7,781 nucleotides of DNA from Bacteroidota bacterium (GCA_003456055.1 DMPG01000276.1:1-7781), one strand, 5' to 3'. Positions 1 to 7,188 are shown, counted from the stretch's first letter. Notes: generated from the sequence alone by a model not told the origin. Numbers and translations are program-made.

Positions 1-1212
1 TTCGATTCAAAGTTCGATGCGTATCGCGGTGCAGTGGCGTATGTGCGCGTTGTTGACGGCGTGCTGAAAGAAAAAGAAAAGATCAAATTCATCAACAACG
101 GCAACATAGCGGAAGTTGAAGAATGCGGCGTGCTCTATATGAATAAAAGCCGCACCAAAGAACTGACGGCAGGAAATGTCGGTTATGTTATTGCCGGTTT
201 GAAAAATGTGCGCGATACAAAAGTTGGCGACACGATCACCACACAATATCACGGAGCAACCGAAGCGCTTGCGGGATACAAAGTAGTGAAGCCGATGGTC
301 TTTAGCGGATTGTATCCGACGAACAGTGATGAATTTGCAGAACTTCGCGACTCGCTCGAAAAACTTGCACTCAATGATTCATCACTTATCTATGTTCCGG
401 AATCGTCCGGTGCGTTAGGATTTGGTTTTCGCTGCGGATTTCTCGGACTGCTTCACATGGAAATCATTCAGGAGCGATTGGAACGAGAGTTCAATCAATC
501 ACTCATCACGACAGTTCCGAACGTGGAGTTTCGTGTGATCCTCACCAGCGGTGAAATGATAACCGTTGATAATCCTGCCGATATGCCGGATCCCACAAAA
601 ATAGAACGAGTGGAAGAACCGTTCATCAAAGCGCAGATCATCACGCCGACGGAATATATCGGCAACATCATGAAATTAGCGACCGACCGCCGCGGTATCT
701 GGAAAGACACATCGTACCTTGATCCGACACGCGCCGATCTTACGTATGAATTTCCATTATCGGAAATTATTTTTGATTTTTATGATAAATTAAAATCGTT
801 AACGCGCGGTTACGCATCGCTTGACTATGAATATCTGGATTATCGCGAATCCAATCTGGTGAAACTGGATATTTTGCTGAATACGGAACAAGTTGACGCA
901 TTATCAACTATTGTCCATCACGATAAAGCGTTCGAGACCGGAAAAAAGCTCTGTGTGAAACTAAAAGAGCTTATCCATCGTCAAATGTTTGAAGTTGCAA
1001 TTCAGGCGGCGATTGGTAGCAAGATCATTGCGCGAACATCGATCTCTGCAATGCGAAAAAATGTTATTGCAAAATGTTATGGCGGCGATATTTCCCGAAA
1101 ACGCAAACTTCTTGAAAAACAAAAAGAAGGAAAAAAGCGCATGAAACAGGTTGGAAGAGTAGAACTGCCGCAGGAAGCATTCCTTGCAGTGTTGAAAATG
1201 GGAGACGATTAA
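1..1212 (+). CDS. lepA: Elongation factor 4 (LepA), C-terminal two thirds, 5' end outside window
   Basis: LepA is a ribosome-bound translational GTPase related to EF-G, implicated in back-translocation and in 30S subunit biogenesis. The frame is open from base 1 and gives 403 residues ending in TAA. The roughly 195-residue GTPase domain is missing because the window starts inside the gene, so this is not a real truncation. The visible part opens with [10 protein letters not shown], the start of domain II. It continues through the EF-G-III-like segment with the family hallmark [20 protein letters not shown], then [10 protein letters not shown]. The LepA-specific C-terminal domain follows, with [20 protein letters not shown] and [17 protein letters not shown]. 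The GTG at base 34 is an internal valine codon, not a start. One odd residue is His at bases 976-978, where I expect Pro in the usual IPRQ motif. Two lepB genes follow, matching the common lepA-lepB pairing. Identification is very secure. Confidence 0.97.
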   Translation, partial: FDSKFDAYRGAVAYVRVVDGVLKEKEKIKFINNGNIAEVEECGVLYMNKSRTKELTAGNVGYVIAGLKNVRDTKVGDTITTQYHGATEALAGYKVVKPMVFSGLYPTNSDEFAELRDSLEKLALNDSSLIYVPESSGALGFGFRCGFLGLLHMEIIQERLEREFNQSLITTVPNVEFRVILTSGEMITVDNPADMPDPTKIERVEEPFIKAQIITPTEYIGNIMKLATDRRGIWKDTSYLDPTRADLTYEFPLSEIIFDFYDKLKSLTRGYASLDYEYLDYRESNLVKLDILLNTEQVDALSTIVHHDKAFETGKKLCVKLKELIHRQMFEVAIQAAIGSKIIARTSISAMRKNVIAKCYGGDISRKRKLLEKQKEGKKRMKQVGRVELPQEAFLAVLKMGDD

Positions 1213-1253
1213 AGGAAAAGATAGAAGTCAAAAATGTAAAGTATTAGGTGAAA

Positions 1254-1281
1254 AACTTAAGGAACCAATTTGGCAACTTAA
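1254..1281. repeat. Direct repeat AACTTAA x2 flanking a near-palindrome, upstream of lepB1
   Basis: The heptamer AACTTAA occurs at 1254-1260 and again at 1275-1281, 21 bases apart from start to start, about two helical turns. Between the copies lies CCAATTTGG, which is palindromic apart from its centre. The 99-base gap between lepA and lepB1 otherwise shows no convincing promoter or terminator, so lepB1 could be read through from lepA. A role as a binding site is only a guess; short AT-rich repeats arise by chance. Confidence 0.2.
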
Positions 1282-1300
1282 AATTTACCAAAACAAAAAT

Positions 1301-1305
1301 TAGGA
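1301..1305 (+). promoter_or_regulatory. Ribosome binding site of lepB1
   Basis: TAGGA lies six bases before the ATG at 1312, inside an A-rich leader. It supports that ATG as the start of the first lepB. The match to a Shine-Dalgarno sequence is modest. Confidence 0.5.
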
Positions 1306-1311
1306 TTCACA

Positions 1312-2322
1312 ATGGCAAAAGAAGAAAAAGAAATCAAAGCAAAAGATCCCGAAAAGAAACTGACGTGGAAAGAGAATATGAAAGCTCAGGTAAAGGAATT
1401 CGTTATCGTGTTCGGCGGATTTTTGCTGCTCAATAATTTTGTCATTGCATCGTTCCTTGTGCCGACCGGTTCAATGGAAAAAGAAGTGCTGACAGGCGAT
1501 TTCTTAATGGTAAACAAGTTCATCTATGGTCCGTCAACTCCCCGCAATATTATGTTCACCGATATTCGTCTTCCGTGGACGACGCTTCCCGGATTCAAAG
1601 ATGTGAAGCGCGGTGATGTGATCGTATTTGAATTTCCCGGAATGAGAGAAGAGGTAAAGCCGGACGCATTCACATTCTATTTAAAACGTTGTATGGCACT
1701 TGGAGGTGACACACTTGAGATACGAAACCGTGTTGTTCATATTAACGGACAACCGGCGCCTATTCCGAAGAACATGTTTTTTGATCAAATGCGGATCATC
1801 CCTCCATCATATCAGGATGAGCGGTCATTTCCTCCGACATCAGGGTTCAATGAAGATAATTACGGACCTCTTGTTGTTCCACAAAAAGGAATGACCATGA
1901 ATATCACCACAAATAATTTTGCAATGTGGGAAACATTCATTAAACGCGACGGACATTTTCCCGCATTACGTTCAGACGGTACCGTAACGATCGATGGAAA
2001 AGAGACAAACTCCTATATTGTTGAAAAAGATTATGTCTTTGGCATGGGAGACCACCGAGATAATTCGTTAGACAGTCGCTTCTGGGGATTTATTCCGCGG
2101 GAAAATATTGTCGGCACACCAATGTTCGTCTATTTCTCGGTGCAACTGACGGATGAATACCGCGCCGAACTTGCAATGCGTGGTGAATCGATGAGAATGG
2201 AATGGATCTATACATCATTCTCCGGACACAACATGATTCTTGATATTTTAACGAAAATTGTTGTAACAGTATTCAATCCCGAAACGATTCGTTTCAACCG
2301 TATTGGTACACTCATCAGTTAA
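1312..2322 (+). CDS. lepB: Signal peptidase I, long divergent paralogue (first of tandem pair)
   Basis: Type I signal peptidase (S26 family) removes signal peptides from exported proteins on the outer face of the cytoplasmic membrane. The product has 336 residues. A charged cytoplasmic N-terminus (1-28) leads into one membrane segment at about 29-49, then the catalytic serine in PTGSM (Ser54). VNKFIYG (67-73) and RGDVIVFEFPG (100-110) follow, and the general-base lysine is Lys125 in LKRC. The C-terminal box is GDHRDNSLDSRFWG (246-259). Box D reads ALGGD where the family normally has GLPGD. Relative to the next gene it carries extra sequence at about 150-190 and about 278-325, the latter with a hydrophobic patch at 308-321. 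Both proteins share a VPxKGM motif (Pro190 here) and end in NRIGTLI, so they are probably lineage-specific duplicates. The family call is secure; the division of labour is unknown. Confidence 0.95.
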   Translation: MAKEEKEIKAKDPEKKLTWKENMKAQVKEFVIVFGGFLLLNNFVIASFLVPTGSMEKEVLTGDFLMVNKFIYGPSTPRNIMFTDIRLPWTTLPGFKDVKRGDVIVFEFPGMREEVKPDAFTFYLKRCMALGGDTLEIRNRVVHINGQPAPIPKNMFFDQMRIIPPSYQDERSFPPTSGFNEDNYGPLVVPQKGMTMNITTNNFAMWETFIKRDGHFPALRSDGTVTIDGKETNSYIVEKDYVFGMGDHRDNSLDSRFWGFIPRENIVGTPMFVYFSVQLTDEYRAELAMRGESMRMEWIYTSFSGHNMILDILTKIVVTVFNPETIRFNRIGTLIS

Positions 2323-2323
2323 G

Positions 2324-2330
2324 AAGGAAG
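2324..2330 (+). promoter_or_regulatory. Ribosome binding site of lepB2
   Basis: AAGGAAG begins two bases after the lepB1 stop codon, and its AGGA core sits six bases before the ATG at 2335. It fixes the start of the second lepB. It fits within the 12-base gap, which implies co-transcription of the two genes. Confidence 0.7.
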
Positions 2331-2334
2331 AACA

Positions 2335-3075
2335 ATGCGGCGAAAGATCCGTGACGGAGCGATCGTTGTTTTTTTAACGTTACTGTTTGCCGTGTGTTTA
2401 AAATCTTGTATCATTGACGCATATAAAATTCCCACATCGTCGATGAGTGAAACGCTTGTTGCCGGAGATTATCTTCTGGTAAATAAGTTCATCTATGGTG
2501 CCCGAACACCGCAAAAATTCCTGTACATTTCACTTCCGCAATTCCAATTTCCAAAACTCACAGAGATCCATCGGGGCGACGTGATCGTATTTGAGTTTCC
2601 CGGCGAACCAAATGAAGTACTGCAGGTGCGAAATTTATTTCTTGTAAAGCGTTGTATCGGATTACCGGGTGACACAATTGATATTGCGGATGGAACAGTT
2701 CGCGTGAATGGATACCGTACACAGAATTTGCACAAAGCATCCAAAGATTTTCCAATGACGATCGTTCCATCAAAAGGAATGGCGATCAATCTTGATTCGA
2801 CAACATTTGCACCGTGGAGAGTTTTTATTCTACGTGAAGGAAGTTCTGTTGAGCGCAGCGGGGAGAAAATTTTGGTCGATGGACGAGAATCTTCTTCGTA
2901 TATCGTAAAGAAAGATTATTTTTTTGCACTTGGTGATAATATCAACAACAGTTCAGACAGCCGCGCGTGGGGATTCATTCCCGAAGAGTATATTGCAGGA
3001 AAAGCGATGATCATCTATTGGTCAAAAAATGATGATGGAATTCAGTGGAATAGAATCGGAACGTTGATACGATAA
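2335..3075 (+). CDS. lepB: Signal peptidase I, canonical compact paralogue (second of tandem pair)
   Basis: This is a second S26-family signal peptidase of 246 residues. An arginine/lysine-rich start (MRRKIR) precedes a single membrane segment at about 9-27. The catalytic serine is Ser36 in PTSSM. VNKFIYG (49-55) and RGDVIVFEFPG (80-90) match the first paralogue. Lys105 lies in VKRCIGLPGDTID, which is the standard box D. The C-terminal box is GDNINNSSDSRAWG (200-213). The C-terminus runs directly from MIIYWS to WNRIGTLIR, without the extra segment of its neighbour. The gene starts 12 bases after lepB1 and ends two bases before hemW, so the three genes are almost certainly transcribed together. 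With all standard boxes intact, it is the better candidate for the general housekeeping peptidase, though both look active. Confidence 0.96.
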   Translation: MRRKIRDGAIVVFLTLLFAVCLKSCIIDAYKIPTSSMSETLVAGDYLLVNKFIYGARTPQKFLYISLPQFQFPKLTEIHRGDVIVFEFPGEPNEVLQVRNLFLVKRCIGLPGDTIDIADGTVRVNGYRTQNLHKASKDFPMTIVPSKGMAINLDSTTFAPWRVFILREGSSVERSGEKILVDGRESSSYIVKKDYFFALGDNINNSSDSRAWGFIPEEYIAGKAMIIYWSKNDDGIQWNRIGTLIR

Positions 3076-3077
3076 TT

Positions 3078-4220
3078 ATGGCAAGCCTCTATCTTCATAT
3101 TCCGTTTTGCGAACACAAATGTATCTATTGCGACTTCTATTCCATTGAGAATATGAGTTCAATGGATCATTTTCTTTCGGCATTAAAGCTTGAGATTGTT
3201 CGTCGTGCAGAAATGTTCTCATCGCAGGAAACGATTGAAACGATCTTTTTTGGCGGCGGAACACCGTCGCTTCTTTCTGCACAGCAATTTGAAAAAATAT
3301 TTTCACTCATCCATAAACACTTCCGCATTCAAACCGATGCGGAAATCACCTGCGAATCGAATCCCGGAACGGTCGAGTTGAACAAATTGAACGAATTCCA
3401 TACTGTCGGATTCAATCGTATCAGTTTCGGCATTCAATCGTTTCACGAGGATGATCTGAAATTTTTGACCCGCATTCATTCAGCCGAAGAGGCGGAACGT
3501 GCCGTGGAAAGCGCATATCATGCAGGATTCGATAATGTCAGCTGCGATCTTATCTTTGCGTTACCGAACCAAACGCCTTCGCGATGGAAAGAGAATCTTC
3601 GCCGAGCGATTGCATTGCAGCCGAAGCATATTTCTGCATATGCACTGATCGTGGAAGACCAAACACCTCTTGCAACGATGGTAAAGAATAAATTGGTTAC
3701 ACCGATGCCGGATGAAGAAGATGCTGAATTGTACGAGATGACGATCGATACACTTCGTTCAAATGGATACGAGCAGTACGAAGTTTCAAACTTTGCAAAA
3801 CCCGGATTTTATTCGAGGCATAATTTCAATTATTGGAATCATGCAAATTATATCGGTCTTGGTCCGTCCGCACATTCATTCTGGAAAGACTCTCCGACAA
3901 CCGGAAAACGGTGGTGGAATGTTCGGAGCATTCAAAGTTATTGTGAGATGCTCGATCGCGGAGATTATCCCGTTGTTGGAGGGGAAGAGATCGATTCCGA
4001 TAAATTTTTCAATGAAGAAATTTTTTTAGGACTGCGAAGCAAAGGTATCGATCTAAAAAAACTGTATCCACTCTATGGAGAAGATGTTTTTTCCATGAGA
4101 CAGGCGATGTTTCTTGAGATGGAACAGGAGGGATTGCTTTTTCGTCAAAACAACATCATTTCACTCACGTCTAAAGGTTATGCTGTCTGCGATGAAGTGG
4201 CTGCAAAATTGATCTTCTGA
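3078..4220 (+). CDS. hemW: Radical SAM heme chaperone HemW
   Basis: HemW binds heme and passes it to target proteins such as respiratory enzymes. It is often misannotated as oxygen-independent coproporphyrinogen III oxidase (HemN). The 380-residue length equals that of typical HemW. The 4Fe-4S cluster motif is Cys11-x3-Cys15-x2-Cys18 followed by Asp-Phe. True HemN carries a further cysteine just after this motif; here Phe20 occupies that position, which favours HemW. The SAM-binding GGGTPS is at 59-64, NRISFGIQSF follows the conserved NPGT strand, and HNFNYW (248-253) and YIGLGPSAHS (258-267) are HemW signatures. The ATG is two bases after the lepB2 stop, and no strong Shine-Dalgarno sequence lies close by, so translation is probably coupled to lepB2. 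There is no membrane segment; the protein should be cytoplasmic or membrane-associated. Confidence 0.94.
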   Translation: MASLYLHIPFCEHKCIYCDFYSIENMSSMDHFLSALKLEIVRRAEMFSSQETIETIFFGGGTPSLLSAQQFEKIFSLIHKHFRIQTDAEITCESNPGTVELNKLNEFHTVGFNRISFGIQSFHEDDLKFLTRIHSAEEAERAVESAYHAGFDNVSCDLIFALPNQTPSRWKENLRRAIALQPKHISAYALIVEDQTPLATMVKNKLVTPMPDEEDAELYEMTIDTLRSNGYEQYEVSNFAKPGFYSRHNFNYWNHANYIGLGPSAHSFWKDSPTTGKRWWNVRSIQSYCEMLDRGDYPVVGGEEIDSDKFFNEEIFLGLRSKGIDLKKLYPLYGEDVFSMRQAMFLEMEQEGLLFRQNNIISLTSKGYAVCDEVAAKLIF

Positions 4221-4236
4221 TTTTCTTTTGAAAATC
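4219..4236. repeat. Perfect inverted repeat across the hemW stop codon
   Basis: GATTTTC (4219-4225), loop TTTT, GAAAATC (4230-4236) forms a perfect 7-bp stem starting inside the TGA stop of hemW. Only two of the seven pairs are G-C and no T-run follows, so it is a poor intrinsic terminator. It might slow transcription or serve as a protein site, since it overlaps the TTTG box of the next promoter candidate. Confidence 0.4.
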
Positions 4237-4257
4237 GGCACTTTCAAAGTATATTTA
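4227..4257 (+). promoter_or_regulatory. Bacteroidota-type promoter candidate for the DUF2723 gene
   Basis: TTTG at 4227-4230 is followed, after 19 bases, by TATATTTA at 4250-4257. This matches five of the six fixed positions of the Bacteroidota TAnnTTTG -7 box. It can also be read as a sigma70-like TTGAAA, 16 bases, TATATT. Transcription would start near 4263, giving a leader of about 44 bases before the ATG at 4307. The spacer contains the palindrome ACTTTCAAAGT (4240-4250), and ACGATAT/ACGATAG is repeated in tandem at 4261-4274. The match is good, but AT-rich intergenic DNA yields such matches easily. Confidence 0.5.
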
Positions 4258-4294
4258 CACACGATATACGATAGAGTTCGTTGTTTTTCCCACT

Positions 4295-4301
4295 AAAGAG
4301 G
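4295..4301 (+). promoter_or_regulatory. Ribosome binding site of the DUF2723 gene
   Basis: AAAGAGG lies five bases before the ATG at 4307. It is one of the two strongest Shine-Dalgarno sequences in the window, together with that of lepB2, and it decides the start of the large membrane protein. Confidence 0.65.
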
Positions 4302-4306
4302 TAGTA

Positions 4307-7075
4307 ATGGAACATACTAAATTGAATAAATTTGTTGCGGGGTTCGTTTTTCTGGCAACATTGATCGCATATATTTTAACGATGGCTGACACCGTTGTAT
4401 TTTGGGATGTTGGCGAATTTATTTCAGCAGCGTATTTGTTACAAGTGCCGCATCCGCCGGGATCACCGCTATTTCTTTTAGTTGGAAAAGTGATTGGCAT
4501 GGTGCCGTTCTACCAAGACCCGGCAGTGCGGATTCATTTTATTTCTGCCCTTTCCAGTGCATTGACAGCGTTGTTTTTATATCTGTCTCTGGTGAAACTG
4601 ATCATATTATGGCGCCCCCGTACCGATGATATGTGGAACAAGATATCTCTCTATACTTCCGCAGCAGTCGGAGCATTCTCGCTTTCATTCAGCACAACAT
4701 TCTGGTTCAATGCGGTGGAAGCAGAAGTGTACGGTATTAGCATGCTGTTTGTAGGACTGGTAACATGGCTTTCGCTTCGGTGGAATGAACGAGCAGATTC
4801 CCCCACACATCAACGGTATATATTCTTGATCGCATACCTTATCGGATTGTCGCTTGGTGTTCACTTGCTGGCGTTGCTTGTGATTTTCCCATTCTTGATC
4901 ATTGTTTTTTTCCGTCGATACGAATTTTCTATTCGAAATTATTTCATTTTTGGAGCCATTGCTGTTGGTATCTTTGCAATTGTCTATCCCGGAATTGTAA
5001 AGATGCTTCCCAACCTTCTTGACGGCGAATATTCTATTGGAGGCGGACCGGAATCCAAAAGTATTTTCTGGACGATGATTCCAATCGCTGCGATTATTAC
5101 CGCCATCTATGGCGTTTGGTATTCGATCAAAAATAAAAAAGAGATCTTAAACATTGCATCGTTATCGTTTCTCTTGATTATTCTCGGATATTCAACCTAT
5201 ACCATGGTGATCATTCGTGCGAATTCAAATACGCCGATGAATGAAAATGATCCGAGCACATTGAAAAAACTTGTTTCATATCTTAATCGTGAACAATACG
5301 GCGATTCGCCGATCATGAAACGTCGTCATAGTCAGGAACCGCAGCATCAAGGTATTTACACGAATTATAAAAGTGACACGGATTATTTCATGCGGTATCA
5401 GATGTATGAGATGTTCGGACGATATTTCTTGTGGCAATACGCAGGGCGCGAAGGAGATTTTCAGGGTGCAGAAGTGAATTGGAAACAACTGTGGGGAATC
5501 CCGTTATTTTTTGGTCTGTTTGGAATTGTGTATCATTGGAAAAAGGACCGAAAAATGTGGTGGGTCTTCTTCAATTTCTTCCTGCTGATGGGATTCATCA
5601 TGGCGATCTATTTCAATATGCAGAATCCGCAGCCGCGCGAACGTGATTATTTCTTTGTTGGTGCATTTTTTGTCTTTTCAATATGGATCGGTATTGGAAC
5701 TATTGGTTTTATCGATACGATCCGCGACGCAATGAAGAGCGATCAACTGAAGAAGTATCTTTCAATGGCAGCATTGTCATTTGCTGTTGTGTTTGTCCCC
5801 ATCAATATGGCATACACCAATTTCAAAGTGTCGGACCGAAGCGGTGATTATGTTGCTTGGGATTATTCATACAATCTTTTGCAGTCATGTGAACCGGATG
5901 CAATTCTCTTTACGAATGGGGACAACGATACATTTCCACTATGGTATCTGCAGGATGTTGAAGGTGTTCGCCGTGATATTCGAATTGTCAATCTCAGTTT
6001 AGTCAACACATCGTGGTATATTAGCCAATTGAAACATCAAGAACCTCACGGCGCAAAAAAAGTTGCGATCAGTTTAACGGATCAAGAAATTGAACAGATC
6101 GGTCCTATGCAATGGGAGCCGAGAGAAATGACGATTCCTGTTCCGGCTGAAGTGATGAAGGAATACGCACAATTTTCCGACAAGCCGAAACAGCCGCAGA
6201 TGAAGAATGATACTGCGGCAAAAGCCGGAGAAGTTCGGTTCGTTCTTCCGAACACAATGTCATTCCCACAAGCCGGCGGACAAGTGATCAAAGCGATCCG
6301 TGCGCAGGATATTATGGCATACGATATTATCCGTTCCAATAATTGGGTGCGGCCGATCTACATGGCAGTTACGTCAACACCTGATTCGAAGATCGGGCTT
6401 GATCGTTTCTTCCGTATGGATGGATTGGCAATGAAGTTGATTCCGTATGCAGCTCCGTCGGACGAAGGTGTGATTGATCCAAAAATTCTTTCAGCAAATT
6501 TGTTGAACGAACCGGCTGAACCGAATTTGAATTTCCAGCGTGGTTATCGTTATCGCGGATTACAAGATACAATGGTGCATTATGATGAAAACGTTACTCG
6601 TCTTGCAATGAACTATCGTAATGCATTCATGCGTCTTGCGCTGTACTACATCAACACAACGCATGAGAATGCCAATGCCGTTGCAACGCTTGATTCGATG
6701 ATGGTGAAATTACCGATCGCTGTTCTTCCGATGGATTATCGTGTGGAGTTTGATATTACAAACTTCTATTATTTCGCCGGTGCAAAAGAACGATATGAAG
6801 TAATGACCAAGAATCTTGAATCGAGACTGCTTGACATTGTTTCAAAACCAGTATTAGAACCGTTTGCCAACCAATACCATCCGTATTATATGCTCTACAC
6901 GATGTATCAAAATCGCGGACGTATTGACAAAGCGATCGAAATACTTGATCGTATCGGTGCAACGTATGCAACCACCCAAGGATTACCGCAGTGGGTAGAG
7001 ATGCAAAAAGCTCAAATGCAGGCGCAGTTAGCATTGAGCGGCGCAGGCAAAAAAGATTCCATAACAAAAAAATAA
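4307..7075 (+). CDS. DUF2723 multi-spanning membrane protein, predicted GT-C-like glycosyltransferase
   Basis: The 922-residue product belongs to the DUF2723 (PF11028) family, which is widespread in Bacteroidota and relatives and resembles GT-C polyprenyl-phosphate-sugar transferases such as protein O-mannosyltransferases. The N-terminal half holds about 11-13 membrane segments, from residues 9-27 to about 486-504. The first outer loop carries FWDVGEF (Asp34, Glu37), the likely catalytic acidic site, then HPPGSP (49-54). AVEAEVYG (136-143) and GLSLGVH (180-186) are further family motifs. Charged loops include NTPMNENDP (308-316) and NPQPRERDYFF (440-450). From about 505 the chain is soluble and presumably faces the periplasm. 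It contains NGDNDTFPLWYLQ (537-549) and, near the end, a TPR-like helical pair (857-883). It appears to have its own promoter upstream and a terminator downstream. Family membership is secure; sugar donor and acceptor cannot be read from the sequence. Confidence 0.88.
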   Translation: MEHTKLNKFVAGFVFLATLIAYILTMADTVVFWDVGEFISAAYLLQVPHPPGSPLFLLVGKVIGMVPFYQDPAVRIHFISALSSALTALFLYLSLVKLIILWRPRTDDMWNKISLYTSAAVGAFSLSFSTTFWFNAVEAEVYGISMLFVGLVTWLSLRWNERADSPTHQRYIFLIAYLIGLSLGVHLLALLVIFPFLIIVFFRRYEFSIRNYFIFGAIAVGIFAIVYPGIVKMLPNLLDGEYSIGGGPESKSIFWTMIPIAAIITAIYGVWYSIKNKKEILNIASLSFLLIILGYSTYTMVIIRANSNTPMNENDPSTLKKLVSYLNREQYGDSPIMKRRHSQEPQHQGIYTNYKSDTDYFMRYQMYEMFGRYFLWQYAGREGDFQGAEVNWKQLWGIPLFFGLFGIVYHWKKDRKMWWVFFNFFLLMGFIMAIYFNMQNPQPRERDYFFVGAFFVFSIWIGIGTIGFIDTIRDAMKSDQLKKYLSMAALSFAVVFVPINMAYTNFKVSDRSGDYVAWDYSYNLLQSCEPDAILFTNGDNDTFPLWYLQDVEGVRRDIRIVNLSLVNTSWYISQLKHQEPHGAKKVAISLTDQEIEQIGPMQWEPREMTIPVPAEVMKEYAQFSDKPKQPQMKNDTAAKAGEVRFVLPNTMSFPQAGGQVIKAIRAQDIMAYDIIRSNNWVRPIYMAVTSTPDSKIGLDRFFRMDGLAMKLIPYAAPSDEGVIDPKILSANLLNEPAEPNLNFQRGYRYRGLQDTMVHYDENVTRLAMNYRNAFMRLALYYINTTHENANAVATLDSMMVKLPIAVLPMDYRVEFDITNFYYFAGAKERYEVMTKNLESRLLDIVSKPVLEPFANQYHPYYMLYTMYQNRGRIDKAIEILDRIGATYATTQGLPQWVEMQKAQMQAQLALSGAGKKDSITKK

Positions 7076-7099
7076 ATCATTTGAACATACTTTATTAAA

Positions 7100-7142
7100 A
7101 AAGTAAAAAGGGTGAAAGTGTATCTTCATCCTTTTTTACTTT
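7100..7142 (+). terminator. Intrinsic terminator after the DUF2723 gene
   Basis: The core hairpin pairs GGTGAA (7111-7116) with TTCA-T-CC (7125-7131, one bulged T) around an eight-base loop, and runs into TTTTTT at 7132-7137. The A-rich left flank from 7100 can pair with the T-run and ACTTT on the right (with one G-U pair), extending the stem. The A-rich left arm gives a T-run on the other strand, so it could also stop transcription from the right. It starts 25 bases after the DUF2723 stop, which separates that gene from the methyltransferase. Confidence 0.8.
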
Positions 7143-7147
7143 GCATA

Positions 7148-7184
7148 CATCTCAACATCTGATATCTACCATCTAAATATCTGT
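7148..7184. repeat. Five phased ATCT units in the methyltransferase leader
   Basis: Units CATCTCAA, CATCTGA, TATCTAC, CATCTAAA and TATCTGT start at 7148, 7156, 7163, 7170 and 7178, giving spacings of 8, 7, 7 and 8 bases. They fill the gap between the terminator and the start codon at 7189. This may be a decayed short tandem repeat, a binding array or chance. No known element is recognised. Confidence 0.35.
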
Positions 7185-7188
7185 TATT

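Noticed and set aside
1..1212. lepA as a truncated gene or a GTG-started short gene
   Set aside because: The frame is open and homologous to LepA right up to base 1, so the missing part is simply outside the window.
1248..1436. Forward open frame of 62 codons overlapping the lepB1 start
   Set aside because: It overlaps lepB1 out of frame, is lysine/arginine-rich as expected from an A-rich leader, and matches no family I know.
4020..4028. T TTT TTA slippery heptamer inside hemW, possible -1 frameshift site
   Set aside because: HemW reads through in one frame with normal length and C-terminus. No useful alternative product or stimulatory structure is apparent.
3078..4220. Annotation of the radical SAM gene as coproporphyrinogen III oxidase HemN
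   Set aside because: The cluster motif lacks the extra cysteine seen in HemN, and the length and HNFNYW/GLGPSAHS signatures fit HemW.
6756..7067. 103-codon open frame on the minus strand within the 3' end of the DUF2723 gene
   Set aside because: It is antisense to conserved coding sequence, has no domain and no ribosome binding site that I could see.
7140..7182. Promoter for the methyltransferase in the short leader
   Set aside because: TTTG at 7140-7143 has TATCTACC at the right distance, but this matches only three fixed positions of TAnnTTTG. No better pair was found, so no call is made.
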